A program made the position numbers and the translations under genes. Below are positions 10,732-22,932 of a stretch of DNA of 64,000 bases, one piece after another. The number at the start of each line of letters is the position of its first letter. The first letter of the stretch is position 1. Source of the stretch: Tulasnella sp. 424 (taxonomy: Eukaryota > Basidiomycota > Agaricomycetes > Cantharellales > Tulasnellaceae); the NCBI GenBank assembly GCA_019633425.1, contig WSUB01000125.1:1-64000 (forward strand). Reading direction: 5' to 3'. The notes below the pieces were generated by a model that was not told the origin of the DNA, did no database searches, and worked only from the letters and a program-made list of their open reading frames with translations.

Positions 10732-13700
10732 ATGGCTGCATCCGGGGCGCCCCCCAGCCCATTCCTCGACCACCTCCTCACCCCAATCGCTTGACAACTC
10801 GGGCACTTCTCTACCCCCACCATATCGTCAGACGTGGAGCAAAGAGGCCGCAGTCGAACGGGCCATCGCGGAATTGACTAAACGACTGATGCGAGCCGGT
10901 CAATACCACCATCGCCGCTCGATCCACTTACTGAGCACCCACAAATGGAGGCACCTCCATGGACCGGAACCCTCACGGTCCACCACCACCTGATTCAACT
11001 CCAGGCGCCAGCGACGGCAATGGCTCTCATGCATCGCATGGCGCGAAGAAGCCTGCGAGCTATTTCTATTTCTGCCCCACCTGCGGTCGTGCACCCTCTG
11101 CCGACTCACCCGCATCCATCTCCTCAGACCACCCGCTGCACGCCGGCGGTTCGCTTGTTATATCAACTACCGACGAGTTTCAATTGCTCAAGGCTCAGGT
11201 CCAGAACGTCGCTCCTGTTTGCGAGGTGAGCGTTCGCTGGTCTTTTTACTCCCCCCACATCGTGCTCTTCTGCTATCAAAAACACCTGCCTTGGGTTATG
11301 ACTTGCTGCTTCCTGTGCTTTCTAATGCGTGGCGAGGTCATCGATCCAAACGCCCAGACAAACGGCTTCCCAACGACGGAACACGACCTCCTGGCCAGTC
11401 CACCTTCTTCATTTTCGCCATCTTCCGAAAAAAAAAACTCACCCTTGTATCTTTCACGCATGCCAGGCCGTAGCAAACGGTGACCTCACTCCGAAGATCA
11501 CCGTCTCCGTCCAAGGTTCAGTTATGGTCCAGCTCAAGGAAGTCCACGATGGTCGAATGCTTAGCCGAATTCGCAAGTGATGTCACCCACGTGTCGGACG
11601 AAGTCAGTACTCAAGGCAAACTCAGCGGTCAAGTCTCTCTGAAGTTGCTCTCAGTGGGACGTAGCAGGAGCTCTGCAGAACGGTCAACAAGCTCGCTGCA
11701 AACCTGACGGACCAGGTCCGCGCCATCGCCCAGGTCACCGAAGCCGTCGCCCTCGGAGACCTCAGCAAGATGATCGAAGTCGACGGGCAGGGAGACATAC
11801 TGGAGCTCAAGATGACCGTTAGCGGCATGGTGATTCGACTACGGAGGAAATGTCGCGTGTGTCGCTCGAAGTGGGAACGTTGGGCAATCTCGGTGGACAG
11901 GCGGACGTTCCGGACGTGGAGGGAGTGTGGTGGCAGCTTAAATACAACATGAAGAAGATGTACTTGAATTCGACAAAGCAAGTGCAAAGTATCGCCACCG
12001 TCACCACTGCCGTAGCCAAAGGAGACCTCACCCAACGCATGGAGATCGACGTCGAGGGAGAGATGGCCACGCTCAAGGATACCGTCAACTTGATGGTGCA
12101 GCAGCTCAACACGTTCGCATCTAATGTTGCTCGAATCGCTCTTGAAGCCGGTACGATGGGTGTGCTGGGTGGCCAAGCGCAGGTCGAAGGAGTGTAAGGA
12201 ACGTGGGCCGATCTGACCAACAACGTCAACGTGAGTTCCCGACGACCTTCGTATCTTCCTATCGAGTTCGCCTAATCGGCCCTCGACGTTTTAGAAAATG
12301 GCCGAGAACCTCACCGCGCAAGTCCGTTCCATCGCCAACGTCACGAAAGCCGTCGCCAGTGGCGACAGGCTGCAGCAGACCGTGCAAGTCGACATGCAAG
12401 GCGAGATGCTGGATTTGAAGAACACGGTCAACTCCATGGTCCGACAGCTGTATACCCTGGCCAATGAAGTGACGCGAGTGAGTTTGGAAGTAGGCATGGA
12501 AGGCAAGTTGGGTGGACAGGCTATGGTCAAGGGCGTGGAAGGAATGTGGGAGGTCTTGACGAACAACGTCAACATGATGGTGAGTCCATGTGGAACTGTG
12601 ATAAAACTCGGTTTCTCACTTTAGCTCCTTTCTCTCGGGTCGCCACACACGCCGCTGCCGCCGTTGACAGGCGTTGAATCTCACCACCCAAGTCCGTTCG
12701 ATCGCTGAAGTCACCAAGGCCGTCGCGCAAGGAGATCTCACCAAGAGGATCGAAGTCGACGTGAAAGGAGAGATTTTGGAGTTGAAACAGACCGTATGAC
12801 GGAGAGTTTGTCGACTTTTGCTGCTGACGTTACTCGGTGAGTGGTGGACGGGCGGCCTGAAGGAGGGACTTGTAATAGACGGTATTTGACTGACGTGTGG
12901 CTAATAGTGTCGCTCGTGAAGTCGGAACGGAAGGAAAGCTTGGAGGACGTGCTTCGGTACCCGGCGTTAGTGGAACGCGGAAGGATTTGACGGATAACTT
13001 GAACAACATGGCACTGAACGTAGGTCCCTTCCTCCTGAATCGCTGCAACATTTTGATCGTCTTCTGACCTGCGGTTTCCCCAGAAGGTTTCTGTAGTTGA
13101 CTGTGCAAGTCCGAACGATCGCAAAGGCAACGGTGCGTTGGGTATTACCGACGAGGAAAAAGTTAGCTGACATCACCTCCTTTTCTCTCGTTCTTCATGT
13201 AGACCGCCGTCGCCCAAGGAGCCCTCACTCAGAAATGCGTTGGAGTATCCGTCGCTGGTGAAATCTTGGACCTCGTCCACCCTATCAACAGCATGATCGA
13301 CCAACTCGCCGTCTTCACCGCTGAAGTCATGAAGGTCGTTCGAGAAGTCGGTACGGAGGGGAAATTAGGTGTCCAAGCCGAGGTGCAGAACATGTCTGGC
13401 GTGTGGCAAGATATCACTTATGTCTCACATATACTCGTTCCCTGCCGTTCTGACGCTGACTCGTGCGGTGAAACAGCGTTTCCGTCAACACCATGGCCAA
13501 CAACCTGACGTCCCAAGTTCGAGGCTTTGCTCAGATTTCAACCGCTGCGAACGGACGGAGATTTCACTCGGTTCATCACTGTCGAAGCTAGCGGAGATGG
13601 ACTCGCTCAAGACCCAGATCAATCATATGGTGGACAACCTGTGACAGAGCATTCAGAAGAACACGGCTGCGAGGGAAGCGGCGGAGCTGGCGAACAGGTC

Positions 13701-15560
13701 CAAGTCTGAGTTTTTGGCCAACATGTCTCATGAAATCAGGTTCGGGGGATTGGGATCGTTACTTGGGAGATGGGTGGACTGACAGAAAGGCGGATTCTTT
13801 TCGTTTTGCAGAACGCCAATGAACGGTATTATCGGCATGACGGACTTCACGTTGGAGAGCGAAGGTCTCACGAGGTCGCAGAAGGAGAACTTGATGCTCG
13901 TTCACAGCTTGGCGCAGTCGTTATTGCTTATCATCGACAATATTCTGGATATTTCCAAGAGTATGTTCATCCGATCGAGGCCAAGGTCTACACTCTGTTT
14001 TCGCTGACGCAGTGGACGTTCTCTAGCTGAAGGTGGCCAAATGATGATGGAGATGGTCACGTACTCGTTCTGCGCCACCGTCTATGGCATCCTCAAGACC
14101 CTTGTCGTCCGAGCATCTCAGAACGATGTCGACCTGATCTACCAAATTGATCCTACCATCCCCAACCAACTCATTGGCGATGCTCTGCGGTTACGTCAAG
14201 TCATCAACTTCATCGGAAATGCCATCAGGTTCACTCCGTTCAAGCTGATCACGAGGGGTTGTCGTGTCGCTTGGTGCCCAAAAATCAACGGGACAGAGCG
14301 CCACACTCGAGTTTTGCGGGTATCGGTATCAAGAAGGACAATTTGGAGTTGATCTTTAATACGTTCTGTCAAGCTGGTGGGTAGGTCTTCGGTCAGACTT
14401 GGTAAGCGAAGAAATGCCATGTGGTACTGACTTTGATGATGTTCCTCTTAGATTTACGACTCGAGTAAACCATTTATCTGCTCGCTTCCAACTTGGTTTG
14501 ATTTACTAACAGCGTATTTTGATAAAATAGGAATACAGTGGAACAGGTCTTGGCTTATCCATTTCCAAGCGCTTGGTCTCGCTCATGCAAGTCCAGTTCC
14601 TGACAAGGGTAACAACTTTGATCTCATCATCACCTGTCAAATCAGCACCCGAGAAGGTTGGAGACCATGCTTCAGGAGATCGAACGGTCATCTGAATAGT
14701 ACAATTCTCTACTTGGATTCGCTCGGTGATATGACTGGCGTTGCGAAGCTCACCGAGGAGTTGCGTCTTAAAGCCTGAGTAGACCGGCTTGTGTTTGTTG
14801 CAGCCTCCCCCTCCTCACTACATGCCACGTTTGAACTGTAGGTCTTCCCAAACGCCATCATGATGTTATTGGCTAACGATGCCTGACCTGCTGTGAAATG
14901 GTGCCCTGACAACAGTATCAACGCTCAGCTCACCACGCCTTGCAACCATGAAGATCTCGCCAACACCCTGGTTACCGCATTGGAATCCATCACTTCCCAT
15001 CGAGCTGTCAACACGCCAGCAATGACTTACGATATCCTGCTTGCCAAAGATAATAGATTCAGCCAACAAGGTATGGTGAAGCTTCTGGAGAACTATGGTC
15101 ACCTTGTGCAGATTGTGGAGAACGACCAGCTTGCGGTCAACGCTGCCAAGGACGCTGGCACCTAGGCAAGTCATATGACGTTATCCTGTTACGTCCCTCA
15201 TCTTCCATCACTTCAGCGGGTCTCAGCTGACAATTCTTCATAGGTGGTCGTCTCAATGCCCTATGTGGATGCATGGAGGCTACGGAGCTCATTGAGCTTT
15301 TGAGGGTGAGCAGGACTTGCTGTGGTGGCCCATGCTAGTATGCCGCAACTTCTAGCTCGTTGGTATTCCAGCCTCGAATCTGTCTTTCCGTATAGTGACC
15401 GGTGACTGTAAACGCTGCTTGCAGGCAATAATCATGTTACCAGTGTATGTCCGACGCTCCAGCCTTCTCGAGTGTTTTCGCTAACAGCTCACTTTCAGAA
15501 CCATTACGCCGTGCTGATATCATCAATGCTGTCTCCAAACTTGTCAACCACAACTGCCTC
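10732..15560 (+). pseudogene. Group III hybrid histidine kinase (Nik1/Os-1 type) pseudogene
   Basis: Pieces of a Nik1-type osmosensing hybrid kinase appear in the right order but in shifting frames. Order: N-terminus (AASGAPPSPFLDHLL, 10735), at least six HAMP repeats (about 11465-13720, e.g. [21 protein letters not shown]), the H-box [20 protein letters not shown] split by an intron near 13738-13811, a decayed HATPase region (14041-14640), and a receiver-like end (about 15025-15560, ending PLRRADIINAVSKLV). Premature stops are seen at 12195-12197 (TAA) and 13642-13644 (TGA), and there are frameshifts near 10790, 11560, 11840 and 13600. The receiver region has lost the usual phospho-acceptor context. 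The 3' end abuts duplication unit B. In related fungi the intact protein acts at the head of the HOG osmostress pathway; no intact copy is present here. Confidence 0.85.
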
Positions 15561-15577
15561 ATGAGGCAGGAGGGAGA

Positions 15578-16022
15578 CAGCCCACACTGCATATACACGA
15601 TATTGATTATCATCGTGCCAGTGATGCCTACTCCTGGAGGTTCTTCTGGCCATCATCAAACCGCACTACAATTCCCATTTCTTGTGCTCTTACTCCAGTT
15701 CTTGTTTGTACTGGCTAATGTTGCTGAGGTTTTGTACGATACCTGTATCTTGATTATAAGGTCGATTTTGCTGTTGGCATTGATAGATTGGGCAAAGGAC
15801 GGAAACATGCCCGATGGGGTGTTGCCTGCTCTGCCTTTAAAGCCAGTTGGGTCTATGAGTTTCCTTTACAATCATCCTGTGATGAATGGTAATGTCTCCT
15901 GAAACTTGGTGGATGATATACCAGAGGTCAGATGGAATGGTCCCCAAGTTCAGGCTGATCAGATACAAGCAGAACATAGACAACAACAAAGAAGACTAGT
16001 ACAAAGGTCGGTGTGGTACACA
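15578..16022. repeat. Duplicated 3' flank of NLR-B
   Basis: Collinear with 2702-3133. It begins right after the kinase relic, so its left edge is the junction of duplication unit B. An open frame running from the kinase end through this flank (15447-15902) is a chance fusion and is not conserved in copy A. Confidence 0.75.
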
Positions 16023-19000
16023 TTAGACATGGCAGGATAACAAGCGGTCCCTCAAAAGGGGATGTGAACAGAGTGGTTCTAGAGAAAGAGCTTCAGAAAC
16101 ATCAACAAATGAGACTGAGAGGGATGCAACATTGACAAAATGGTTAACAAGAAAGGCCTGGGAATGAGCATAGCTGTGAAAATATTCTGAAGGTAACCAA
16201 AGTAGGTAGGAGTTATTAAACATCACCCACTGCTGTTCAATCTGCAAAGAGATGTGGTCTGAGGGAGAGTTAGCTGAGGGTGTAAGTTGGAGATGGTTTA
16301 CGGGATCCCAGTAACACTCTACACCAGAATAATCTCGAGAAACAAGTAGACCAGCCAGAGAGAAGGCCACTGAAATCACCCAACTGCTATGCCCTCTTAG
16401 GGGCTCACCAATGGGAGACCCTGCCTCAACATTCCACAGCCAGATGGTGTGATCATCAGATCCTGAAGCAAGGGTCTTCCCATCAGATGAGAAGGCCACT
16501 GACCTTACCCAATCACCATGCTTTCGGAGGGGCTTACCAATGGGAGACCCTGCCTCAACACTCCAGAGCCAAATGGTTCGATCACCAGATCCAGAGGCAA
16601 GGGTCTTCCCATCAGGTGAGAAGGCCACTGAGTACACAGAACTGCTATGCCCTCTGAGGGGGTCACCAATAGAAGACCCCGCCTCAACATTCCAAAGCTG
16701 GATGGTGTGATCAGAAGATCCAGATGCAAGAGCCTTCCCATCTGGTGAGAAGGCCACTGACAAGATTGAATTGCTATGCCCTGTGAGGGGCTGACCAATA
16801 GGAGACCTTGCCTCAACATTCCACAGTTGGATGTTGTGATCATAAGATCCAGAAGCAAGGGTCTTCCCATCAGGTGAGAAGGCCACCGACCTCACTGAAT
16901 TGCTATGCCCTCTGAGGGGCTCACTAATGGGAGACCCTGCCTCAACATTCCACAGCTGGATAGTGCCATTACCAGACCCACAGGCAAGGATCTTCCCATC
17001 ATGTGAGAAGGCCACTGATCTCACCCAACATTTAGGCCCTTTGGAGGGCTCACCAATGGCAGGCCCTGCCTCAACATTCCAGAGCTGGATGATACAATCA
17101 CCAGATCCAGAGGCAAGGGTCTTCCCATCAGGTGAAAAGGCCACGGAGTACACAGAACTGCTATGCCCTCTGAGGGGCTCACCAATGGGAGAGCCTGCCC
17201 CAACATTCCAGAGCTGGATGGTGTGATCAGAAGATGCAGAAGCAATGGTCTTCCTATCTGGTGAGAAGGCCACTGACAAGACTGAACTACTATGCCCTCT
17301 GAGGGGCTCACCAATAGGAGAGTCTTCCCCAACATTCCAGAGCTGGATGGTGCCATCAGAAGATCCAGAGCCAAAAGTCTTCCCATCTGGTGAAAAGGCC
17401 ACTGATATCACAGACTTGCTTTGCCCTCTAAGAGGCTTGCCAATAGGAGACCCTGCCTCAACATTCCAGAGCTGGATGGTGCCATCCAAAGATCCCGAGG
17501 CAAGGGTCTTCCCATCTGGTGAGAAGGCCACTGACGTGACTGACTTTTCATGCCCTCTGAGGGACTCACCAACGGGAGAGCCTGCCCAAACATTCCAGAG
17601 CCAGATGATACAATCATCAGATCCAGAGGCAAGGGTCTTTCCATCTGGTGAGAAGGTCACTGACCTCACCCAATCCCCATGCCCTTCAAGGGGCTCACCA
17701 ATTGGAGACCCTGCCTCAACATTCCAGAGCCAGATGGTGTGATCATCGGACCCGGAGGCAAGGGTCTTCCCATCTGGTGAAAAGGCCACTGATCTCACTG
17801 AATCCCTATGCCCTCTGAGGGGCTCACTAATGGGAGACCCTGCCTCAACATTCCACAGCCGGATGGTGTGATCATCAGATCCTGAAGCAAGGATCTTCCC
17901 ATCTGGTGAGAAGGCCACTGAGAGTACACTTGAGGAAGCTGCTCGACCCCAGACTGCTGCTGACCATTGTGATCTCTGCCAGCCGTATTTCAGTTTGTTC
18001 ATTCCTTGGTCACTGTAGTATTCATAGAGCCTTGTATCAAGTGGGCAAAAAGGGAGTGCTGATATGTAGATGTGTAATGCCCCGAATGAGATTGGTGGCA
18101 GAAATGCACTGATGAAACGATGCAAGTCATTCCATATTTCGATCAGCCATGTATCTGCTTTACTGCTCGGCTCCTGTGTTCAATTTTCAGTCAGTTGACT
18201 GGAGTCTTGATAATGAGTAAGAAATGTTCTCCTACTTTCAGCCACTTGTGAACCTCCTTAGCCATGGTGACTCCCTCTCCAATTGCTTCAATTAAGCTCA
18301 TGACTTCAAGCCAGAACAGTAGTTGTCCCTTGCTGAAGTCCTTGAAACTAGATGTGAGAGGGATAATACTAGCTGCATCTAGGTTGGATTGCACACCAGC
18401 CATCAGATGTGTTGGCCATGATTGACAACAATACTGAAGGCCCTTGGGTACATGGTGCTGCACCTTCCTTTGAACCTCAGGATCAGAGTTTGGTTTTGAT
18501 AGGTCTGACAAATTGCAAATGTTCTTCTTCAAACCTTTTTGCATCAATTGGATACATCTTAATGCAATACTCCAGTGGTTATGAGATACGTCAATGAAAT
18601 ATGGTTTTTGGTTGCTTCGCCCTGCATCAGTCAAGAGATCTCGAATTGAAGTGTGCATGAATTGGACAGCATCACTTGACATTGCTGAAATGGATAGTAT
18701 TGAAGTAAGATCTGCAAGTATTTGCCCATGCAAAAGCTCCATGACTCCATCTTGATCCTCGGAAACAAATAGCTCATGATCCGCACAGAGGTAGGCAATT
18801 ACTTCCAATGAAACGGGATAAGGTGCCGCGACAAGGACTCCCAGTACACGGCAAAGGAGCTGATCTTCTCCATCTGCCATCTTCAGCCTGCCAAATGCTC
18901 TGGAAAGAATCTGGTGGTATAGCTGATCCAATCCGTCCCATCCGGTGGGAGCCTTCACCAGTTCATTTAGCCGTCGTTTTGGCATCTTCTCACCGATGTA

Positions 19001-21825
19001 CTTGATTGCGGTATGGGCCCATTGAAAAAGACCTTGTGACAAGGTGATGAGAGAACCGACCGCCTCCGGGGGGGGCCAGTCATCCGGGAGATGGTGATCT
19101 GTCCTGATTCTCGAAAGCCCACTCTGAAGGAACAGCGCTATGTCCTGAGTAGTCCCAGATTCATTATCCAACTCCTCTGTTCGGCACTCTTGATTGTAGA
19201 GAGCGCGAGCTAGATGATCCTCGGGACGACTGGTAACTAGAAATTTGATATTCGCTCGGAAGGATGGAGCGTGACGGGCGATGGTCTTAACAAATCTCCC
19301 GGCATAATCCGAATCCTCGCATTCATCCAGTGCATCAACGACCAGGAGGATCGGCGGGGAATCTGGCTCCAGTTTCTCCAGTGGCTCAGCCAGGAGAGCC
19401 TTGAATTGTTCCTCCATGGTCTTTGTTGCTACATCTCGGTCGTCCCGTACGGCCTGAAGGACAGTCTCTTTGACATCGGCCCTTCCAGCACAAATGAGCT
19501 GCCTCGCGAGTGCACAGACAAGGCGCTTCGGTAATGCGGTTTGGCCTCGACGGAAGTGGAAGAGTGCGCAGGAAGCTTCCTGCTCTCTCCATCGATATGC
19601 AACCGTCGACGCAATTGCGGACTTTCCTCGTCCAGCCGTGCCCTTCAACCAGAGAAGCGGTCCCGAACCCTTCCCCTTGCTTACCCAGTCATTAATTCGG
19701 GCTAGAATGTCCACTCGGGTTCCAGAATGACAGATGACGTTCTCAATCTCGTCATCCCGAGCCCCATAATTGGCATCTCCCAAACACGCGAGCAATTCTC
19801 GCCGTTCCTTCTGCACTTCAGCGATGTCTAGAAGTCAAGTGTAAGCCAAAGAATCTCATCGTTTGAGGAAGGCACTGACAAAGATCAGTAACGCGGTCTG
19901 CAGTGTTGAGGTTGAGGAGTAGCTGAAGACGGCAGACATCGGCAAACAAGTTCACGATCCCGACGAGTCACATACCTGCATCTCATTCAAAGCGCGTTGA
20001 ATTTTTGCCTCCCATTCCTGTAATTGCCCAGCGTTCTCGCCGGACGAGAACAGCCTCTGAAACGTCCCCTGTAATTGCAATTGCTGTACCTCGCCGTGTA
20101 CACCATGAAGTTCGCTGGACGCGTACCATCAGAAATTTTCTTATGATCCATAAGCGCAGAGGAACAGACTTGCCTCTGTAGATTGCTGATAAGTTGAGTC
20201 GTTTTGTTTCGTTCCGGTTCGAGAGATTGGTGCTTAAATTGGTCGAGAATGTCGGACAGCCGAGCTGTACGTGCCTGCAAGAGCTCTACCGCCTCGTCAT
20301 TGCTGTCCATACCCTAGCAGCGTTCTTCGTGTCAGAGAGGTGGTAGCCTCAAGTCAATGAAGCGGTACCGCACCTGGACCATTTCAACGCATGTCAATCC
20401 GACTTTGGCGGCTGCTCCGACATAGCTCCCGACAATAGGAATCATCTCGGAAACTGCCTCGACGCTTGTAAACACCTTGCTCGCTATGTTAAGACCAGCT
20501 TGCCGGCGGGAGCTCTTAGACTGCGTTTCGGGTACGTTTGATGACTGAGCCTGCTTAGCGGCTACTGCTTGATGTCGATCAGGGATTGTTTCGGTATTCG
20601 GTTTGATGGCTTCCTTCGGATCCTCGCGATGATTGCCGGGATCGTTGGGAGTTCCTCCGCTAAGCGCAAGTGCCGCCGTGGAATGGACTTGTTCGCTCTG
20701 AGGAACGCCTAAACCTTCGCTCTTAGACTGTGTTTCGGGTACGTTTGGTGAGTGAGCCTGCTTAGCGGCTTCTGCTTGGTGTCGATCAGGGATTGTTTTG
20801 GGGTTCGAGGACTGCGAGCCAATTGGTGTTGAGCTTTGTAAGGGTCTAGTCGGCTCAATGGCTTCCTTCGGATCCTCGCGATGGTTGCCGGGATCGTCGG
20901 AAGTTCCCCCGCTGAGCGAAAGTGCCGCCGTGGAACGGACTTGCTCGTTCTGAGGAACGCCTAAACCTTCCGTGGGGTGCACTTCATCGGAGGAGAGGAT
21001 GAGCTCCTGACCACTTGAGAGGACGGGGAGCTCGGACAATTCTTTTCCGGACTTCGAGTGCTCACCTGCAATTGAACCTTCAACGGGCAACTCGGTCTGA
21101 CGGGCGAGGTGAGCGACGACCGAGCTTCCCAAGGCTTCATTAGCCCCGTCTCCTAGATTCTCCTACAAACGACGAAGGTAAATTAGGGTGAGTGATAGAG
21201 AAATATTTGGTCTGAAGCCTTACGTGAATGACCTTTGAGGCTAAGGCGATGTCGTCCTTACAAATAAACAAAATTCGACTGCAACGGTCTTCTCGCAGCA
21301 TGGCGAGGAAGTACTTAATCCGCTCACGAATACCTCGCTTTCGAGCCCCGTACTTCGACGATATCTTCTTCAATTTCGAGTTGACCTCGCTAAGAACACT
21401 ATTGGGCGATAGAAGGTTGTTCGCAAACTCCAACGACGTTCCGGGGGATGTCGCCAGTGGCGGCTCTCACCTGACAAATTTATCTACAGCCTCGCGCAAG
21501 TCCTCAGGCAAGTTGTTTGCATCTCCGGAAAAGTCTTGGGTATTCGGAGAACTTTCGATGGCCTGCAACAAATCTCGCGCCGCCGTTTGAGACCTGCGGG
21601 GCCACTCGGTGCCCTAACGTTGTACAGGACTGAGCGCTTAGTCCACCGACACATCAACGTGAGAGCGGTTACCTCGAGAATGGTTATTGCGACGCTCCGG
21701 GCGTCTTGGAACCGTTTGTGGACATTGGTGTTCGAAACTTCGCTTTGTGCGGTTTGACGCCGGCGTGGCGGCGATATGGCCAGGGGTATGGTAGGCGGCT
21801 GACCGACGTTGGATTCGTTGTTCAT
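16023..21825 (-). CDS. NACHT-WD40 NLR-like protein, copy B (intact)
   Basis: Predicted 1774-residue STAND ATPase from nine exons, all phase-consistent: 21825-21673, 21613-21471, 21398-21224, 21162-20374, 20313-20174, 20114-19976, 19922-19880, 19827-18236 and 18173-16023. The N-terminus (about residues 1-160) is helical and has no named domain. It is followed by a Ser/Pro-rich linker with a tandem duplication, then an IPIVGSYVGAAAKVGL segment. The NACHT has Walker A GTAGRGKS and Walker B ILLVVDALDECED. A helical linker with ISFGALHIYISALPF precedes twelve 43-residue WD40 repeats. The intron after 20174 appears to be GC-AG. Fungal NLRs of this architecture (Podospora HET-E/HNWD) sense non-self and trigger incompatibility or defence; that role here is inference. 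Copy A upstream is the broken paralogue. The ATG is chosen because both copies begin MNNESNVGQPPTIP. Confidence 0.85.
16340..17935 (-). repeat. 12 near-identical WD40 repeats, copy B
   Basis: Twelve full 129-bp units plus a degenerate last one. The consensus is nearly the same as in copy A, but repeat number and the residues at variable positions differ (SSSV, SDDHT, SGDCI). Copies B6/B7 and B10/B11 share the rarer SSSV-YSVAF junction, suggesting block duplication of repeats inside the array. Confidence 0.85.
20515..20972 (-). repeat. Tandem duplication in the NLR-B linker exon
   Basis: Exon 4 carries the stretch from GLGVPQ-EQV to NVPETQSKS twice, about 75-80 residues each (roughly 20515-20718 and 20719-20972). 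Copy A has it once. The duplication keeps the reading frame and sits in the disordered linker between the N-terminal and NACHT parts. Confidence 0.8.
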
Positions 21826-22932
21826 TGCTCAGGTATTTGATTGTTGTATTCGATAGAGTGCTGTTGGAATGTAGTAGAGAGACCTCGATGTAGAGACGAG
21901 AGAGAGGTTGGAAAAGGGCTCTGGTTGCGTGTGTGAACGCCTCATGCACTGCAACGTGCCCGCAAGTCTTACCAGATGGGGCTCCCACCTTTTTGGGTAA
22001 AGGGGGAAACCGTGGCCTAATTAAGACCGCGAGGACACCGGAGGGTGGCTTTGCAGAGGCACAGGTGGGCCGGGCTTGCAGGTACCCCGGGCCGATGCTC
22101 GGACATCTCAGTTCGGCGCCCGCATGAAGCGCTCGCTTGGTGGGGATTCGGACCCGTCAATGGAAAATCGAATCGACCCTCAGGCGTTTTCCAAACAGAT
22201 GAAACGGAAACAGCATACTTATGTAGACTTCCAGGTACGGTGGTCTTCATACCCTGGTGTCTTGCTAATATAACCTCGTCCAATTCTTCCCCAGTAGCTT
22301 CAGCGCTATAATCCCAGCCATATCAAAATGGTGCGTCTTTCCCATAAAAAACTTCCCGCGTCTACGCAGCGTCCTCATCCAAAGCCTCCGCCGCGCCCTG
22401 CGAAAGCCGTGTTGTTGGCGACGACTTGAACTCCACCTCCTCAGCGTCGAAAAGATCCCTCGCATCCTCCGCTTCGTTTATTGTTGTATTAGGAGAGCTG
22501 TTTTCATCCCCTGCCAGAGGGCTACGGGACCCAAATACACATCTGGTTGGGAGACAACAGAGGGCGGGGCGAGATTTGGGTGTGGCGTAGACAAACTCGA
22601 CAGATCGCAAAATGATCAGGGCTCGAGGGAGTACGGAAGCCCGTGGCAATTACTTCTAATGAGACCTAGCTGAGTATCGTTAATGCTACTAGGCTGATAG
22701 TATGAGCAATCCAGATCGAGCTTCGAGATGGTGATCAACCTCGTTTCCAGCGACTGAGACCTTGGTCTGTGGCGGTGCTGAGGGACCAACCTTCCCGCAG
22801 TTTGGGGCTACCTTGACGCGCGATTTCACTCCCGACCGTTCTTTCACCAGAAGGACGCACGCCGACTTTTTCTTCACCTTCTCCGACCTCGCCAGTCTGT
22901 AAAAGCTTTAAGAACGCGCGGCATATCGCGTT
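21826..22932. other. Intergenic between NLR-B and NSE3
   Basis: The first 400 bp match the NLR-A upstream region; 22655-22932 matches 9480-9800 and is the NSE3 promoter. Between them (about 22245-22610) is a segment missing from unit A. A plus-strand frame at 22076-22273 reads KRSLGGDSDPSMENRIDPQ and ends at a possible splice donor. A minus-strand frame at 22362-22649 has an acidic C-terminal half. Neither could be linked to a known family; either could be an exon of an unrecognised gene. Confidence 0.4.

Noticed and set aside
15447..15902. 151-codon hydrophobic open frame
   Set aside because: It fuses the end of the kinase relic with NLR flanking DNA, and the flank part is not open in the copy at 2702-3133.
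22326..22600. Possible plus-strand gene with an ATG-only first exon (ATGGTGCGT)
   Set aside because: A candidate acceptor at 22516 leads to a short frame without recognisable protein.
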